Positions 34,891 through 46,939 of a stretch of DNA of 64,000 bases are shown one piece after another. Positions within the stretch are counted from its first letter, which is position 1; each line of letters starts with the position of its first letter. The notes beneath the pieces are model-generated. The model saw only the letters and a program-made list of their open reading frames with translations, searched no databases and was not told where the DNA came from. A program made the position numbers and the translations under genes. The stretch comes from Drosophila miranda. Lineage: Eukaryota; Arthropoda; Insecta; Diptera; Drosophilidae. The stretch spans positions 19,034,001 to 19,098,000 of the forward strand of contig NC_046675.1 of assembly GCF_003369915.1 (NCBI RefSeq), written 5' to 3'.

Positions 34891-37800
34891 ATTATATTAT
34901 ATTAATAATTATATTATCATTATTATATTATTATTATTATAAACGAAACAGCGCTAAGAGCGCTAAGAACGGACAAATTTGACAGAGGTATTACATAGCG
35001 AGAGATAGAAGATGGGGAACTAACTTCTTGAACTTCTTCCCGACCGATCCAATATAGTTAGTCCTATATCGAGCGATACTTGGAAAGTAGGATGGTATGC
35101 ATTTCTATCCCACAATCATAGAAAGCAAGATAAGAACCAGACGGCTAGTTATTAACACAATTCTTCAATTACACTACTCAACAAAATTTAACACTTTGTC
35201 GACGCTATGAACCAAAACAACTGTAATTGATATAATTGGGAGTTGAAAATGGTTTAATAATTTTTTCAAGTAATAGTTTATTTTTAAACAAAATTTAAAA
35301 TCTGGTCTTTGTTTTGCTATGGTTTTTTTTCGAGATAGTGCATTTTTTTTTTCATATTTGGACATCTCGGACAATTGAAACATCAAAAATAACAGACAAA
35401 AAAAACTGAAAACGAACTCTACTCGACAAACAATATCACATGTACTTCCCTTCGACTTGGTTACCTTGGTACCTACTAAGTACATGGTTCTTCGCTCAAC
35501 ATAGACGTGGACCAGGTCTAGGTGTCGAGATCCGGATCATAATACTCTGAATCTCCCAGCCATATGCAGCAGTCTTCTCACCCTCTCGTTGGCTCCTCTT
35601 CGAAACAATTAGAAATTCATTATATTCCTTATAATTTTCATCCTAACTTCACAAGATTACATATTGATACCTTTTTTAAACTACGCCTGCCTATTCATGC
35701 CCCCTCATCCTATTATTACGAGCGGTTATATAAATAAATAAATAGGAATAACTAATATAATAATAAAAATAAAAATATAAAGAAGAACATATAAATAATA
35801 TATATACATATACATATAACAAATAATATAAAGAAGAACAACAAACAAAAAATAATTGCAAGGCGGCGGGCAGTTTAATAACAAAATATAGAAATAAATG
35901 TTTAAAGTTTGAACACGTCCAGTTCAAAATCGAAAACTCCAAGATGGGATTCGTTTTGTCGAAATTTCGGAAGGAAAAATCAACGGAGGAGGTTCTGGAG
36001 GCCCTGCAAGTACAGATCAAAGACCTGGAGAAATACATGATAAATACTCAAGAGAGGAAGCGGAGCTTCGTCACGAACTTTCTAGGAATCACAATTGGCG
36101 CATACATCGTTGGTTTTGGATTATGGTGTTGCTTTTACTTTCCACCGACGTGGAAAGAGCGCATCGTGTACTTGGTACCGCTGCTCCTGTTCCCCGTTAT
36201 CATCGTCTTCATGCGGCAGATGTTTACGTGGTACTTTCAGCGCAAGCTCAACAAAAATGGCGATAAGCTGGCCCAGCTGAAGGAGAAGAAGAAAAAGATA
36301 TTAGAGCAGGTCATGGACAAAGAGATCTACAAGGTGGCAGTGAATCTCCTGGAACGCTTCGGGGACAGGAAGTTAAACAAGCCGTTTAGTCGTTCCACCG
36401 CAATGAAGCCTCAACAAACGCCACAACCTGCAGCAAGACTGCCAGGAGCCAGTACGCAGCAGAGATTGTTGACTCCGTATAGCAGCGTCTACCGCAACGT
36501 CAACAACAACAATCTAAACAGCTCGACACAGTCGATGACGTCAGCATCTCCGAATGTGGGCGCAGTGCAGGAACTGCGTCGGCGTACGCATTTTCCAGTG
36601 GTAGATCAGAACCGGTCACGCAGCGCAGTGGACCGTATTGTAGACTTCATTGTAGGAGACACTCCGATTCGCTACGGCATGATCTGCAAAGAGTGCGATG
36701 GCCATAACGGTATGCTGCCGGAGGATGAATATGTTTTCACTTCATTTCGTTGTGCCTTTTGCAATGCTTTAAACCAAGCGCGCAAGAAGCGACCAGTGGC
36801 TCCTCGACTCTCACTAAATCAGCAAACACCACCTTCAAACAATCGCATCGATAAGGAGGATGTTGAGGCCAATCCCAAAATCCAAAGTGCAGCAACTGTG
36901 ACCGAAATAGGAGCAATGGAGAATGAAACTACTGAGGCTGTAGCTGAGGAAGCTGCTGGAGTGGTCGAGGTCGACAGCAAAGCCGAAGCTGAAGAAGCTG
37001 CTGGAGCTGGCGACAGCAAAGCTGAAGAAGCATCAAGCTCCTAAACGATCGCCCTCATCAGCTTTAGGCGCGAGTTAAGCAAAGTTTTTACATGGTTTGC
37101 TTAATAGTTTACTAATTTAACACTTTGTTGGTAAAAAAAAATGGAAAGATTTACTTCTGTTAGCCTGAATTAAAAAAAAAATATGTCAAAGTGCAGATAT
37201 TAAACTGCCTCCTTTTTTTTGCAAAAAAAAAAAAAAATAAATAAAAAATATGGACGGACTTCCCGAATGGCGGAACCGGGACCAATTCCCTATGAACTTA
37301 CCAAAATAAAACGAGTGGGAACGTTGTGAGTTGCTACGGAGACCGCAACTCTACATTTATACCCGATACTTAGTCAGTATGGCTCTCCTCCGGCAGACGC
37401 CGCTAATATTGATCGACACGACAAAGAGAGCGTGCGAGAGAGACAGAAAATCAGTCTGAGAGTGACGTCGGGCGCTGCGTAGTCACTGCAAATTGATTTG
37501 ACTCCTAGAATCACATATTTTTTTGATAGAGTAATGGTCACTACTCCCTACTCATCGGACTCATTTTTTTTTCAGAAATAAAACTTTACGAAACTTTTTC
37601 AATCGGCTGCACATTTGCGTGAGCCTGATCTCATGCCTGATCTGATTCTGGGCTTAGCTGTTCTGTGTATTTCTTTCGGTCCGCGGATCCCCATGATTCT
37701 TTTTTTTGCCCTTGACCAGGGTTCAAGGGCATGGCCTGGTTTGGGATACTGGCAGGGTGTGTGGATGGGATGAGATCGGAAATCTTCTCTCAAAACGGAG

Positions 37801-39193
37801 TCGAAGAGCACTATGCTTCTATGGTGTTTTGGCTCTCTCTCTTAAATTGTCAATGTGTCCCTAGTCGTTTCGAAAAACGCATAGCTCGCTGCAGAAATGT
37901 AAGCTTGCGGTATTTTTTCCATTGACGACGAAGCTTCGTTATATGATGTTTTGAGCGACTATACATTCTGGAATTTTATAAGTAATGGCGACTTTTGCTG
38001 CAAATCCCCATTCCAAAGTCCAGGCGATTTGTATTTGGTGGCAGTCGAAGCCATTGCGTTATCCAATCGACCATTGACACATTGTATTTAAACCATTCTC
38101 TACTGCTAATACCGATAAACATGCTAAGCGGATAAAAGATTTTAAAAGAAACTAATATTTTTAAAATTGTTTCGCATTCAGTAAATGCAGTAAATTCAGA
38201 CTGTTTATCTATTTACTCTTAATTAGAATTCAAAACAAATGTATTAAATTGGAATTTAAGGTAATATATTGATTTGTTTTGCTTAATTTAGATGTATGAG
38301 TAATCTTATATGAGTATCCTTATGGATAATTTCAACAGGTTCTCAAAGAACCTGGCAGCCGTCTCTACGTAACGTTCTTATATGAGTTATTAACAATCAT
38401 GAATATCCTCGTATGCATGAAATTTTATTTAACATTCTTAATGTAATTTGTTTAATAACTATGAATTTTAATAGCTTATAGATAATGATCCCATTTGTCC
38501 AATACATCGTCCCCCCTCTTCATCAAAGGTGGCCAAAGTCAATCGAGAAAGCTTATTGCATAACACTCCATTTCCATTACTTTGAATAGGATTTGGCTCT
38601 GAAAATAAAAATTGAATTTGATATTTGGCATATGTTTTGTATATAATCAAGAAAAATTAGAATACCAGTAGCAAAACTATATTGCCCAAAGATCAATCCA
38701 CTATCAATTCCACTAGGTAAATTGTTTTTAAAGGTAAAAACTTTCAGCTATGGGAAACTGTTTTCTACATTTTGGTCCGATCTGATATATGATTTTTTCA
38801 TAAGATATAAATTGATATGAATAGAAAATGTGATATCTCACAAGACTCTGGTGGCTCCGGCTATCAATAAGGACGAACAGACAGACACGGCCATATCGAA
38901 TCGATAAAGAATATATATTTACATACCTTACATATATACATCTATGTATATCTACACGTACCTAATATAACTCAATACCCCAAAATATCGCCTATTCCTA
39001 TATTCATTTCTCTGGAACTTTGTTGAATAGTTGTATACTTGGGAGCGACTTTGTGCAAGACCTTGTATCATGATCCGTATTTCTAATAGGAAATGATAAT
39101 ATAAATGAGGAAAAAGTCCGAAAAACTGAACTTTGGCTAATTTTAAGATGTTTTCACATAAAATATGCAATATTGTTCCTCAGTTTTCAAGCT
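34891..39193. repeat. Tandem unit 3 (Lunapark + functional bili terminal exon)
   Basis: Third direct repeat, 4303 bp. It ends at 'gttttcaagct', after which unique sequence ('acttgcagaaatac') begins. Its 3' half has about 64 extra bases (about 38190-38258) that units 1 and 2 both lack, while its Lunapark half matches unit 1. Confidence 0.95.
35944..37044 (+). CDS. Lnpk: Lunapark family ER membrane protein, copy 3
   Basis: An intact intronless CDS of 366 residues whose protein is identical to copy 1 (Gln278). Its leader also matches copy 1, not copy 2. It has the same two-helix ER hairpin, C4 zinc finger and acidic Ala-rich tail. It is convergent with bili: the Lunapark stop and the bili stop (38468) are 1.4 kb apart. 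Confidence 0.92.
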   Translation: MGFVLSKFRKEKSTEEVLEALQVQIKDLEKYMINTQERKRSFVTNFLGITIGAYIVGFGLWCCFYFPPTWKERIVYLVPLLLFPVIIVFMRQMFTWYFQRKLNKNGDKLAQLKEKKKKILEQVMDKEIYKVAVNLLERFGDRKLNKPFSRSTAMKPQQTPQPAARLPGASTQQRLLTPYSSVYRNVNNNNLNSSTQSMTSASPNVGAVQELRRRTHFPVVDQNRSRSAVDRIVDFIVGDTPIRYGMICKECDGHNGMLPEDEYVFTSFRCAFCNALNQARKKRPVAPRLSLNQQTPPSNNRIDKEDVEANPKIQSAATVTEIGAMENETTEAVAEEAAGVVEVDSKAEAEEAAGAGDSKAEEASSS

Positions 39194-42100
39194 ACTTGCA
39201 GAAATACTTCAAAACAGAATTATCTCATTTCTTGTGAAAAAATATCTAAAAAAAATAGTTGAATAGTTTCTTACCTATATATTCTTAATCTGAATGATTA
39301 GTCCGTCTGTCTGTTTCTATTCAAACTAGTCTCTCAGCTTTAAAGCTATCCCAACAAAATGTTTCACACAAACGGATCGGCGAACCAAAGAAAATTCATA
39401 TATACATACATATATACATGTTTACGTATGCTCGATAACAGATATTAAAATTTTGACCAGAATATCACATAACTGCCATACGAACATCAAATGGAAAAAT
39501 GTATTTGAAAAAAACATTTTTTTACTGAATATTCAAACCAAGAGTTAAGAAGCCTTTTTTCATAGATATTTATACATCAAACTTAAAATATGACATATGA
39601 ACGAGTTGCAAACAAGCTTATGAACGACGCCAATCTTTCTTGTTTTACATTGAAATATTCTTACCATCGTGAAATGGCTCTGTTAAGTTTCCCTCTTGTT
39701 TTTTATTCCTTATTTGATCCGTAAAATGTGAAATGAGTGCATCAATCATGGCTGCTTGCTTTGAGAACACCTGCACAAGTTTCGATACTTGTATTCCGTT
39801 TTCGACAGCATCAAACTGAATAGTGATATATATTAATATGAATGTTCTTATAATTTATAATTAGGGAAAAGCTGTGTACCTGCAAAAATATGCAAGTGAG
39901 ACATTCCGTATCATCACTTGCACTTGGTTTCGCATAATCCCAAGATAAGTCCTCATATCGCAGACCCAACAATAATGTCTATAAGATAAAACATTTCGAA
40001 TTAATATTAGTTATAGTCAGCCCTCATTGACGGTTCGACTTTTCCTTGTTCTTTAATTTCTTACTAGTTTACTTACACTTTCGTATGCGTCTATTATATA
40101 AACTCCTCTTTCATTAACAGCAATCAGAACCTTCATATCTTTTTGGTTGACCAACGCCATAATACCCCTTACAGGTTGCTCCATTTGTCCGTGGAAAAAT
40201 GCAGCCCTGCGAAAAATGTTTATCTTTTAGTGAAGCTGCGAGTCTGATTCAATCCAGTAAAATACGAAATCACGTACATATGTTAGTAGGCAGAATACCA
40301 CAAGATCAATAAACCAATGCTTTAATATACTTCAATTATAATTTCACCATTTTTGCGAAACACCTAAACTTTGTTTAGGAGATATACTGAAAACTCTTTT
40401 GCAATATGAGAACGCTAAGGTATACTAAAAGCTTAGGCAAGGTGGGATATGACTAGAGTCCGAAAACAAAATCTGGTTACTCTATCTCTCTGTGTTAATA
40501 TGTTTTGAATAAAATTGCATAGCTTTTTACACTTTAAGAACTGTAAATCATCCAAAAACTGTTATAAATATGATCTATAAATGATGACAAAGTGATGTTC
40601 GAAGTTAAAAGTTATAGTATCCAGGTTACCCATAATAGAGTACGAAAATATTTAACTTACCCATAAAATGGAAGTGCCCAGCAAAATTCTAAATATTTAC
40701 GCATCAATTTTCGAGTTGTTGCTGTCTGGGGGACTCGTTTAAATTGTTCTAAAAGTTTAACCTCCGCGGAATTCTTTTGGCTAATTGGTAGCCACAACCA
40801 ATTCGAACTTTTGGCAACAAGTGCTGGTAAAAACCGAGCTTGGTTCTCTCTAAAATATAAGAGTCAATTTAAGCTGAATTTTTAATGACATTTAACTTAC
40901 CGAAAAAATCCTACAGTGTGGGTGTGAGAATTGTATGGCCCAAGTTCAATTCGGGCCTGAATACCACCTAACATGAGTGAATGCACTGGCTCCATAATAT
41001 ATCTTCCGGTCAGCACATTATTCCTTGCCTCCTCATAAAGTAGTTCCAAAATTCTATAATCCCTACAAATGATGTATAGATAATATTAGTTTATTCGGAT
41101 CCTTTTAAAAATTATTAATTCAAATTACTTAATTTTTTCTTCATCTCGTTTAGAAAAGAATACATTTCGCTTTAATACAATCATAGGTTCATCGTATTTT
41201 TGATCACTTGGGCTACCGTTACTAAATTTCTGAAGCAGGTTTGGCCATGCTACACGTACAATATAAGGACAGTGATGTGCTTTTAGTTGCATTTCCAATA
41301 GAGTACTTGTCATCCACAATCCAAAAACGCTTTGTGCCAGTAATTTATTAGATATTCCTAATTCTTCGCATCCCAAGGCAGCTGCCAGCATTACCTGAGA
41401 CGGACATTGGGCTGTACCCTCAATCTCCATGTGTACAGCAACTCGGGACATAAGATATACACATGTTGGAATTACCTAGAGTGTGAAAATTTAATTAATT
41501 CTGTGAATTATATTAAAAGGTGGAAAGACCAATCTCTTACGTTTTGTAAGGCACGACCCAAACTTGATGAAGGCTTTCCAGCATTTGATAAATTAGAAGT
41601 TGAACTGGTTCCCAGAACTCGTTTTGAAAGTGCAGTCATTGGTTGGGCGTCATTACCATTGTTACATTTTTGGTGTGCTTGTAAAAATGACGAATTGTTA
41701 AGCACTCCTGAAAAGTATATTAAATAAAGACATTAAATTTAGGTCGTTAAGTTTTTAGGTCGTTCTCCCACGCATACAAAAACGAGGGGGAGTCGCTGCT
41801 TGTGAGCAGGCTTTTGATGCTGATCAAGAATATACATATGTATATACTTTATGGGATCGGAAACGCTTCCTTCTGGGCGTTACTCACAGCCATTTTTCGC
41901 ACAAATCTAAAATGCACCTATACTCCTTTTGAGTATCGGATATAATAATCTATTGTATTCAAGATCATTCGATCATTTTGGCTTGCGCTTCTCCAGGGAA
42001 AGCTAAAAATAAGGTAAGTTTATTGGAGCTAGAGGCCATTATTTGTAACCAAATGATATTTATATGTAAATTTGGTTAACAATGATCTGCAAATTTTTTT

Positions 42101-44595
42101 AAAACAAACATTTTTGTGACTAAAGAAGAATTACATTACATAATGCCAAATAAGTTTTCAATTTATAGAAATGGTTTTTTTAACTCTGCCATAGGGCCAA
42201 AAAGGAAGTACGGGTAGTAATATTCTATTCCTTAGTCGTTCAATGAAGGCACACATTCGCTTACAAACAGGCATCACCTAGCCCCACGGGAACGTCCTTA
42301 TACGATGTTGGTTATTCCGCCGAACCTAACAGGCACCGAATAGGGGACGGAGACTACCTTCCTGAGGTCGATCATAAAGAGACTAGCCTGGAGAGCATCC
42401 GATGGCACTCCTGCGACAGTTGAAAGTGACGCATCGGAACTGAGGCGTAGACTTGGAGTTCTCTGCAAATCGTATATATCTTCAGCTCAGCATGGATTTA
42501 TAAGGCGAAGATCAACTACCAAAAATATATTAGAGTTCACCTCTTCCATCATAGACCGTATATAATCATCGTATATAGTCCAGAACAAATTTTTTACTTT
42601 TAGCTATGCGGGTAGTTAATTAGGATGCAAGTGTTTTTGTCTTTTGGGACACTTAATGGTGAAGTCATTGCATATCAACGTCCAAAGACGTTGGATGGTT
42701 AAAAGATGGTCAGAACTAGCTACCAGATGAACCCCCAAGACTATACGTTTCTTGGTTCTCATCTACAAAAGTTACAAGCTCCGGCGGTTGGTCTAATCTT
42801 TAACCGAACAGATACTAAGATTTATGGTTTTATGTATGCACCGCCTTCATCCGTTCTTGGCCACTAAACTTTTCTATGCATAAGCGCTCTCTCTGAGTAT
42901 TTGCTTCTGCAACTTCTCTCATCATTCACTTTCACTGTATAACGTGTGTTTTCCTGGTACTTTGGTTTGCTAACACTTTGTTTCGAAATAAAAACGATCG
43001 GGCATTCAGACAGCATGTATGTTCCTATCTCCTCTCGTCCGCCAGAGCGCGCACACTGGACGAGGAAGAGGTTATGTGATGGTGAGGAGAGGGAGAGGGA
43101 GAGTAGGCGCGTGGAAGGCATAGTGCCACTGCAATATCATTTTTTCCTTGTGGCTATAAGAATTATCCGATCTGATCCAGATTCGTCAATCTCTGTAATT
43201 CTGTGCTTTCGGTATCCTTAAAAATATTGTGGGTGTCCCAGATTTTCGCCATTTGTGAGGGGCGGACTCTGTGTGACCGGAGCCTGCACACAAAATTTGG
43301 TTGAACTAGGCGTCAAACAAACAGAAGCACATAGTTATATCGACTCGGCTATTTATATTGAAAACGGAAACGCTTCCTTCTGGGTGTTACACCCATCCAC
43401 TTCCACCACAAATCTAATATGCCATTGATAGCCTATACTTTTTAAGTATCGGGTATAAAAATAATGAAAAATAGAGTTTTTTGGGAGAAGAATAACTGCC
43501 TAGAGCACAATATTAAGAACGAAATTTGAATCGAACACAATTCTTACCTGAGGGGCTTCGAACATCTGGCATAGGACAAAGAGCACTTGCATTATTGAGT
43601 ATATTAGCTCCCATGTCAGTTAGCCCACTATGACAGGGACCATGAGATGATGAAGTCATCGCTGAAGCTAGCTGCGCTGATTGCAAACATTCTGTTTCAT
43701 TTTTTCCTGTGCTTACAACACTTGATACACTTGCAGATGATGCAAATGAACCTCCTATAGCTGTTTGAATTTGAGCTGTAGTCACCACACGATGCACTGT
43801 GTACATAATAGGAGGAGCAGGCACATTGACAGAGCCCAAGGACGTTGATGCTTGCGACATTCCCTGCTCGCACATTGCTACACTTGGCTTATTTTGATGA
43901 CTCTCTGTTGAAGGCGGAAGCAGCCCACAACTATCAAAGTCATTAATTGGGTTTGCTGTCGACGTCGAGAGTGGTGGCAATTGATGAATAGGTTGAGTAT
44001 GACTTAGGTGATGATTTTGTGCTAAAGCATGCTGTATGTGGAGGCAGTTGGGCTGTTGTGGCTGCTGATTTTGATGATGGGTTATTGTTGACCCGGTGTT
44101 TAAGTGTCCAGCATTGTTAGTATTGTAGTAGTTATCACGACACTTAAAATCCGTACTGTTATAATATAAATGCGATCTGGAAAATACAGTTATGATTCAA
44201 GATTATGAAATTGTTCTTTTACAGCGTACTTACTCATAGTCCTGAGAAGAAAGCTTTTTTCTGTTATACTGTAATGTTCCCAACGGAACTGTCATTATAT
44301 TAATATAATTTCCAGCGTTAGCAGCGTTCTTGTTACATTGGCCACCATTGTTGCAGCCAGACCCAAAGGGACTTCCCATGCTGCTATTTCCACTAAGTGA
44401 TTTATTGTGATTGTTTGCATTTCGTTGTGTATCCTTGAAGTTATAACCAGATTGCGATTGATAAGGGCTGCATGCTGTATATTCCTGTCCAGAATTCATT
44501 CCATAATTGATTTTGTTTGATGAATTATGTGGAATTGCCGAAGTGGATGGATCCTGCTGCATAGCACTCCGGCAGTAATAATGATTCGGCTCCAT
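38468..44595 (-). CDS. bili: FERM-domain protein Bili (FRMD8 homologue), ten coding exons
   Basis: Hand-built coding exons: 44595-44234, 44176-43548, 41707-41541, 41475-41129, 41062-40901, 40849-40661, 40206-40077, 39978-39880, 39815-39665 and 38598-38468. All have GT-AG borders in matching phase and total 2367 nt (788 residues). The N-terminal ~385 residues are Asn/Ser/Gln-rich and probably disordered. The FERM domain starts near residue 387 (TCVYLMSRVAVHMEIEG) and covers most of the rest; the tail reads NKLSRLTLATFDEEGG. Fly Bili is reported to damp Wg signalling by competing with Axin for Arrow/LRP6, and mammalian FRMD8/iTAP binds iRhoms. Intron 2 (41708-43547) is full of repeat relics. 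Intron 9 (38599-39664) contains the right edge of the tandem array. If the exon 9 donor is not used, translation would stop seven codons later. Confidence 0.88.
41779..41945 (+). repeat. DINE-1-like repeat relic in bili intron 2
   Basis: Short composite: 'aaaacgagggggagtcgctg' terminus joined to the 3' block 'gctgatcaagaatatacata' and ending in 'gagtatcggatataa'. The middle of the element is deleted. Confidence 0.7.
42479..42562 (+). mobile_element. Non-LTR retrotransposon RT fragment in bili intron 2
   Basis: A short open stretch encodes SSAQHGFIRRRSTTKNILEF followed by TSSIIDRI and a stop. QHGF-x-x-x-RST-x-x-N-L-EF is a hallmark of the reverse-transcriptase palm region of non-LTR elements. 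The upstream frame (42240-42478) is broken, so only a relic remains. Confidence 0.65.
43100..43458 (+). repeat. DINE-1-like repeat relic in bili intron 2
   Basis: Contains 'gtggctataagaattatccg', 'cccagattttcgccatttgt', 'tcgactcggctattta' and the end 'aagtatcgggtataaa'. It is shortened between the blocks compared with the copy at 10256. Confidence 0.7.
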
Positions 44596-44639
44596 ATTCT
44601 TATAATATAAAGAATATTATGTATATTTATTATATATTA

Positions 44640-44861
44640 TTATTTCCCTTCGGTTAAAACTAATTTAAATTCTTCGTCAGCCGATTCTTTGCACTCTTTG
44701 AGTGGAGCCGGTATGCCCCACTGTTGATTTTGAACAACGGGTAAGTATGTGCCGGTATACAGTATGCGCATATTCTGCTCGTATTTTAGATGTATGATAT
44801 AGTCGTCCGATTTTTGGTAAAATTTTACAAAGAAAAATGAAAAACAAGATGTCGAAAAAGT
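44640..44861 (-). pseudogene. Orphan coding-like exon upstream of bili
   Basis: A minus-strand open frame from about 44861 to a TAA at 44640-44642 has a protein-like composition, unlike its AT-rich surroundings, especially from KFYQKSDDYIIHLKY through YTGTYLPVVQNQQWGIP to a Lys-rich end (VLTEGK). It stops only 44 bp before the bili ATG. No start codon or upstream exon is evident, and the pyrimidine tract before KFYQK (about 44823-44840) ends in TAA-AA where an AG would be expected. It may be the last exon of a gene whose 5' part has been lost, or a degenerate exon. I do not recognise the family. Confidence 0.4.
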
Positions 44862-45289
44862 TTAATAAAATAGATATAAGATGATGACTATTGCCCCTTA
44901 TATATCAAGAAGGTTGTGCGCCGTCATTACTGCCAAACTACATCAAAACATGAGGAACTTTGCATTGAAGCAAACCGAAGCACCGAAAGACATGGCTATA
45001 GCGACTCGATAGTTATTCCTTATCAAGAATATTCCTTTTAGTATTAGAGCTGCGTATTTTGTGCGTTTCAACCATCGCTTTAAGTTCAAATGCAATGAAA
45101 TAATAAACAAGAGTGACAGAAAGGAATTTGTTCATGAATCCCAATCAAATTAAATTCGAAGATGTGCCTGTATTCCAACAGACTTGAGTTGAACTAACTG
45201 AATGCTGAAAATCAGGCGATGTGAGTGATATGGTAACAACGGTAACAATTACAGTGTGAAAGTAAAATTTGGGTTGACTTGCTGTTTGA

Positions 45290-46939
45290 AAACATCGTTT
45301 TGGCTGATCAAGAATATACTTATGGGGCCGGAAACGCTTTCGTCTGGCTATTACATTCATTTCGACGAACTTAATATGCTCCTTTAAAATGTGAGTACGG
45401 GTTTAGATATAATTTGCATCATTAGATCATTTAATCTATCCCAAAATATAGTTTCGTTAATATGGAAAAGAAATTGACTTTTGGAACTTGTATAATCAAA
45501 CCAAACTTTATCAAATGCAGTTCTATGTACTTTTGCAATCGGTTCGGTTCAAAAAACGCCAAAACATACGTACTACGGAGCTAACTTATCTGTAAAGTTT
45601 ACGGCTAGTTCAGATAAAATTTAAATAAAGGCCGGTTTATTAATCCTCATTAATTCAGGCGTCCTATTTTATCACAAATAGCTACCCACTATATTTATAT
45701 ATATATATTCCATTATTGCCTAATATAATATACAAAAACAACTTATAAAAAACACAATATTAGTGGACATGGGACTGTCGGTGGGAAGGCCAACCTAACA
45801 CGGGGCGCGTTATTCGGTACGGCCGCATATATATTTACATATGTGTTTGTGTGTGTACATACATTGGTGTTTGGATTTTTACTAAAAAATTAGGTATTTT
45901 TTTGACCATTCAGTGTTGAAAATATTGACATGAATTTGCATGTCAATTCCGCCACTGAAAAGCGATTTAATATATTTACCAACTAAATACACATACATAA
46001 ATACATATACATATACGTTTTGATGTATTTATTTGTTGTGTATGCGGAAATAGTTAAAATACCCATATGCATTTAGAATTATTTACATGTTACTACTGCG
46101 AATCGAAATAAATAATGACATGACATATGTATTTATGTGCAATCAAATCAATTCAAGCCTGCAAAAGTAAGCACACATACATACATATGTATATATATTT
46201 TTTTGCACACGCACTTTCAAATCATATACATATGTATATTAATATATACAGAGAAATCGTAACTGGGTGGAACTTTGGTGACTAAATTTTGTTGTTTATT
46301 CTGATGAACACTTTTACTGTATATTGTTACTGTAATTTACATGTTTTACGTACATAAATGGGTATCTTTGAAAACATGTGTTATATGGATTTCATTTGGA
46401 AGATACATTTTTCGCTGACTTGCGCGCTAAAGCTTCTGTAATTTTTTTTCTAAAATTTTCTTTGGAATTTGAGGCTTTATTCATGGAAGACTTTAACTGA
46501 AGAAACTAATGTGACGATGACATTAACTTTATAAGCCTTTTTATACACAAAATGCCAACTAAGGCAACTTAGCACCCAAATATCTATGTACTTATACAAT
46601 TCCTGCCTTAAAGCAGACAAACGAGGTAAACAAACACATGCAAACTTCAGTCTATATTAAACGCATGCGCACAATTTTCTGTATATATGTATGTTTTTGC
46701 TTTGGTCAGAGACTGACTATCGATAATGGTGGGACTCAACAGTTACCAAAATCAATATTACCCCTCTGTATAGCTCTTTGATAATATAGATAGATAGATT
46801 TTGCTGTTGTGCTTCATGCAATATATATATTTGAAGCTATGAATATTTAAATGTCTGTTAAAAAACAGTTTTTAAAACAGACGAGCCCGTTTATTTTTTT
46901 TTTACTGTATTAACAAAGTTATATAAATATGTACATATT
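45290..46939. other. AT-rich interval between clbn and bili
   Basis: A DINE-1-like relic ('gctgatcaagaatatactta') lies at 45300-45420. The rest is AT-rich with many CATATG/TACATA microsatellites (45835-45870, 46000-46030, 46165-46245) and no gene recognised. The clbn 3' UTR should occupy the right end. Confidence 0.5.

Noticed and set aside
26410-39193. Tandem array as a pure assembly artefact
   Set aside because: Units differ by substitutions, homopolymer lengths, a 64-bp indel and one amino acid in a non-random pattern, so simple duplication of one sequence by the assembler is unlikely, though long reads are still the proper test.
39637-39664. bili ending by read-through of exon 9 to the nearby stop
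   Set aside because: A consensus GTAAGA donor and a phase-matched terminal exon at 38598 with a conserved-looking FRMD8-type tail, plus a total length divisible by three, favour splicing.
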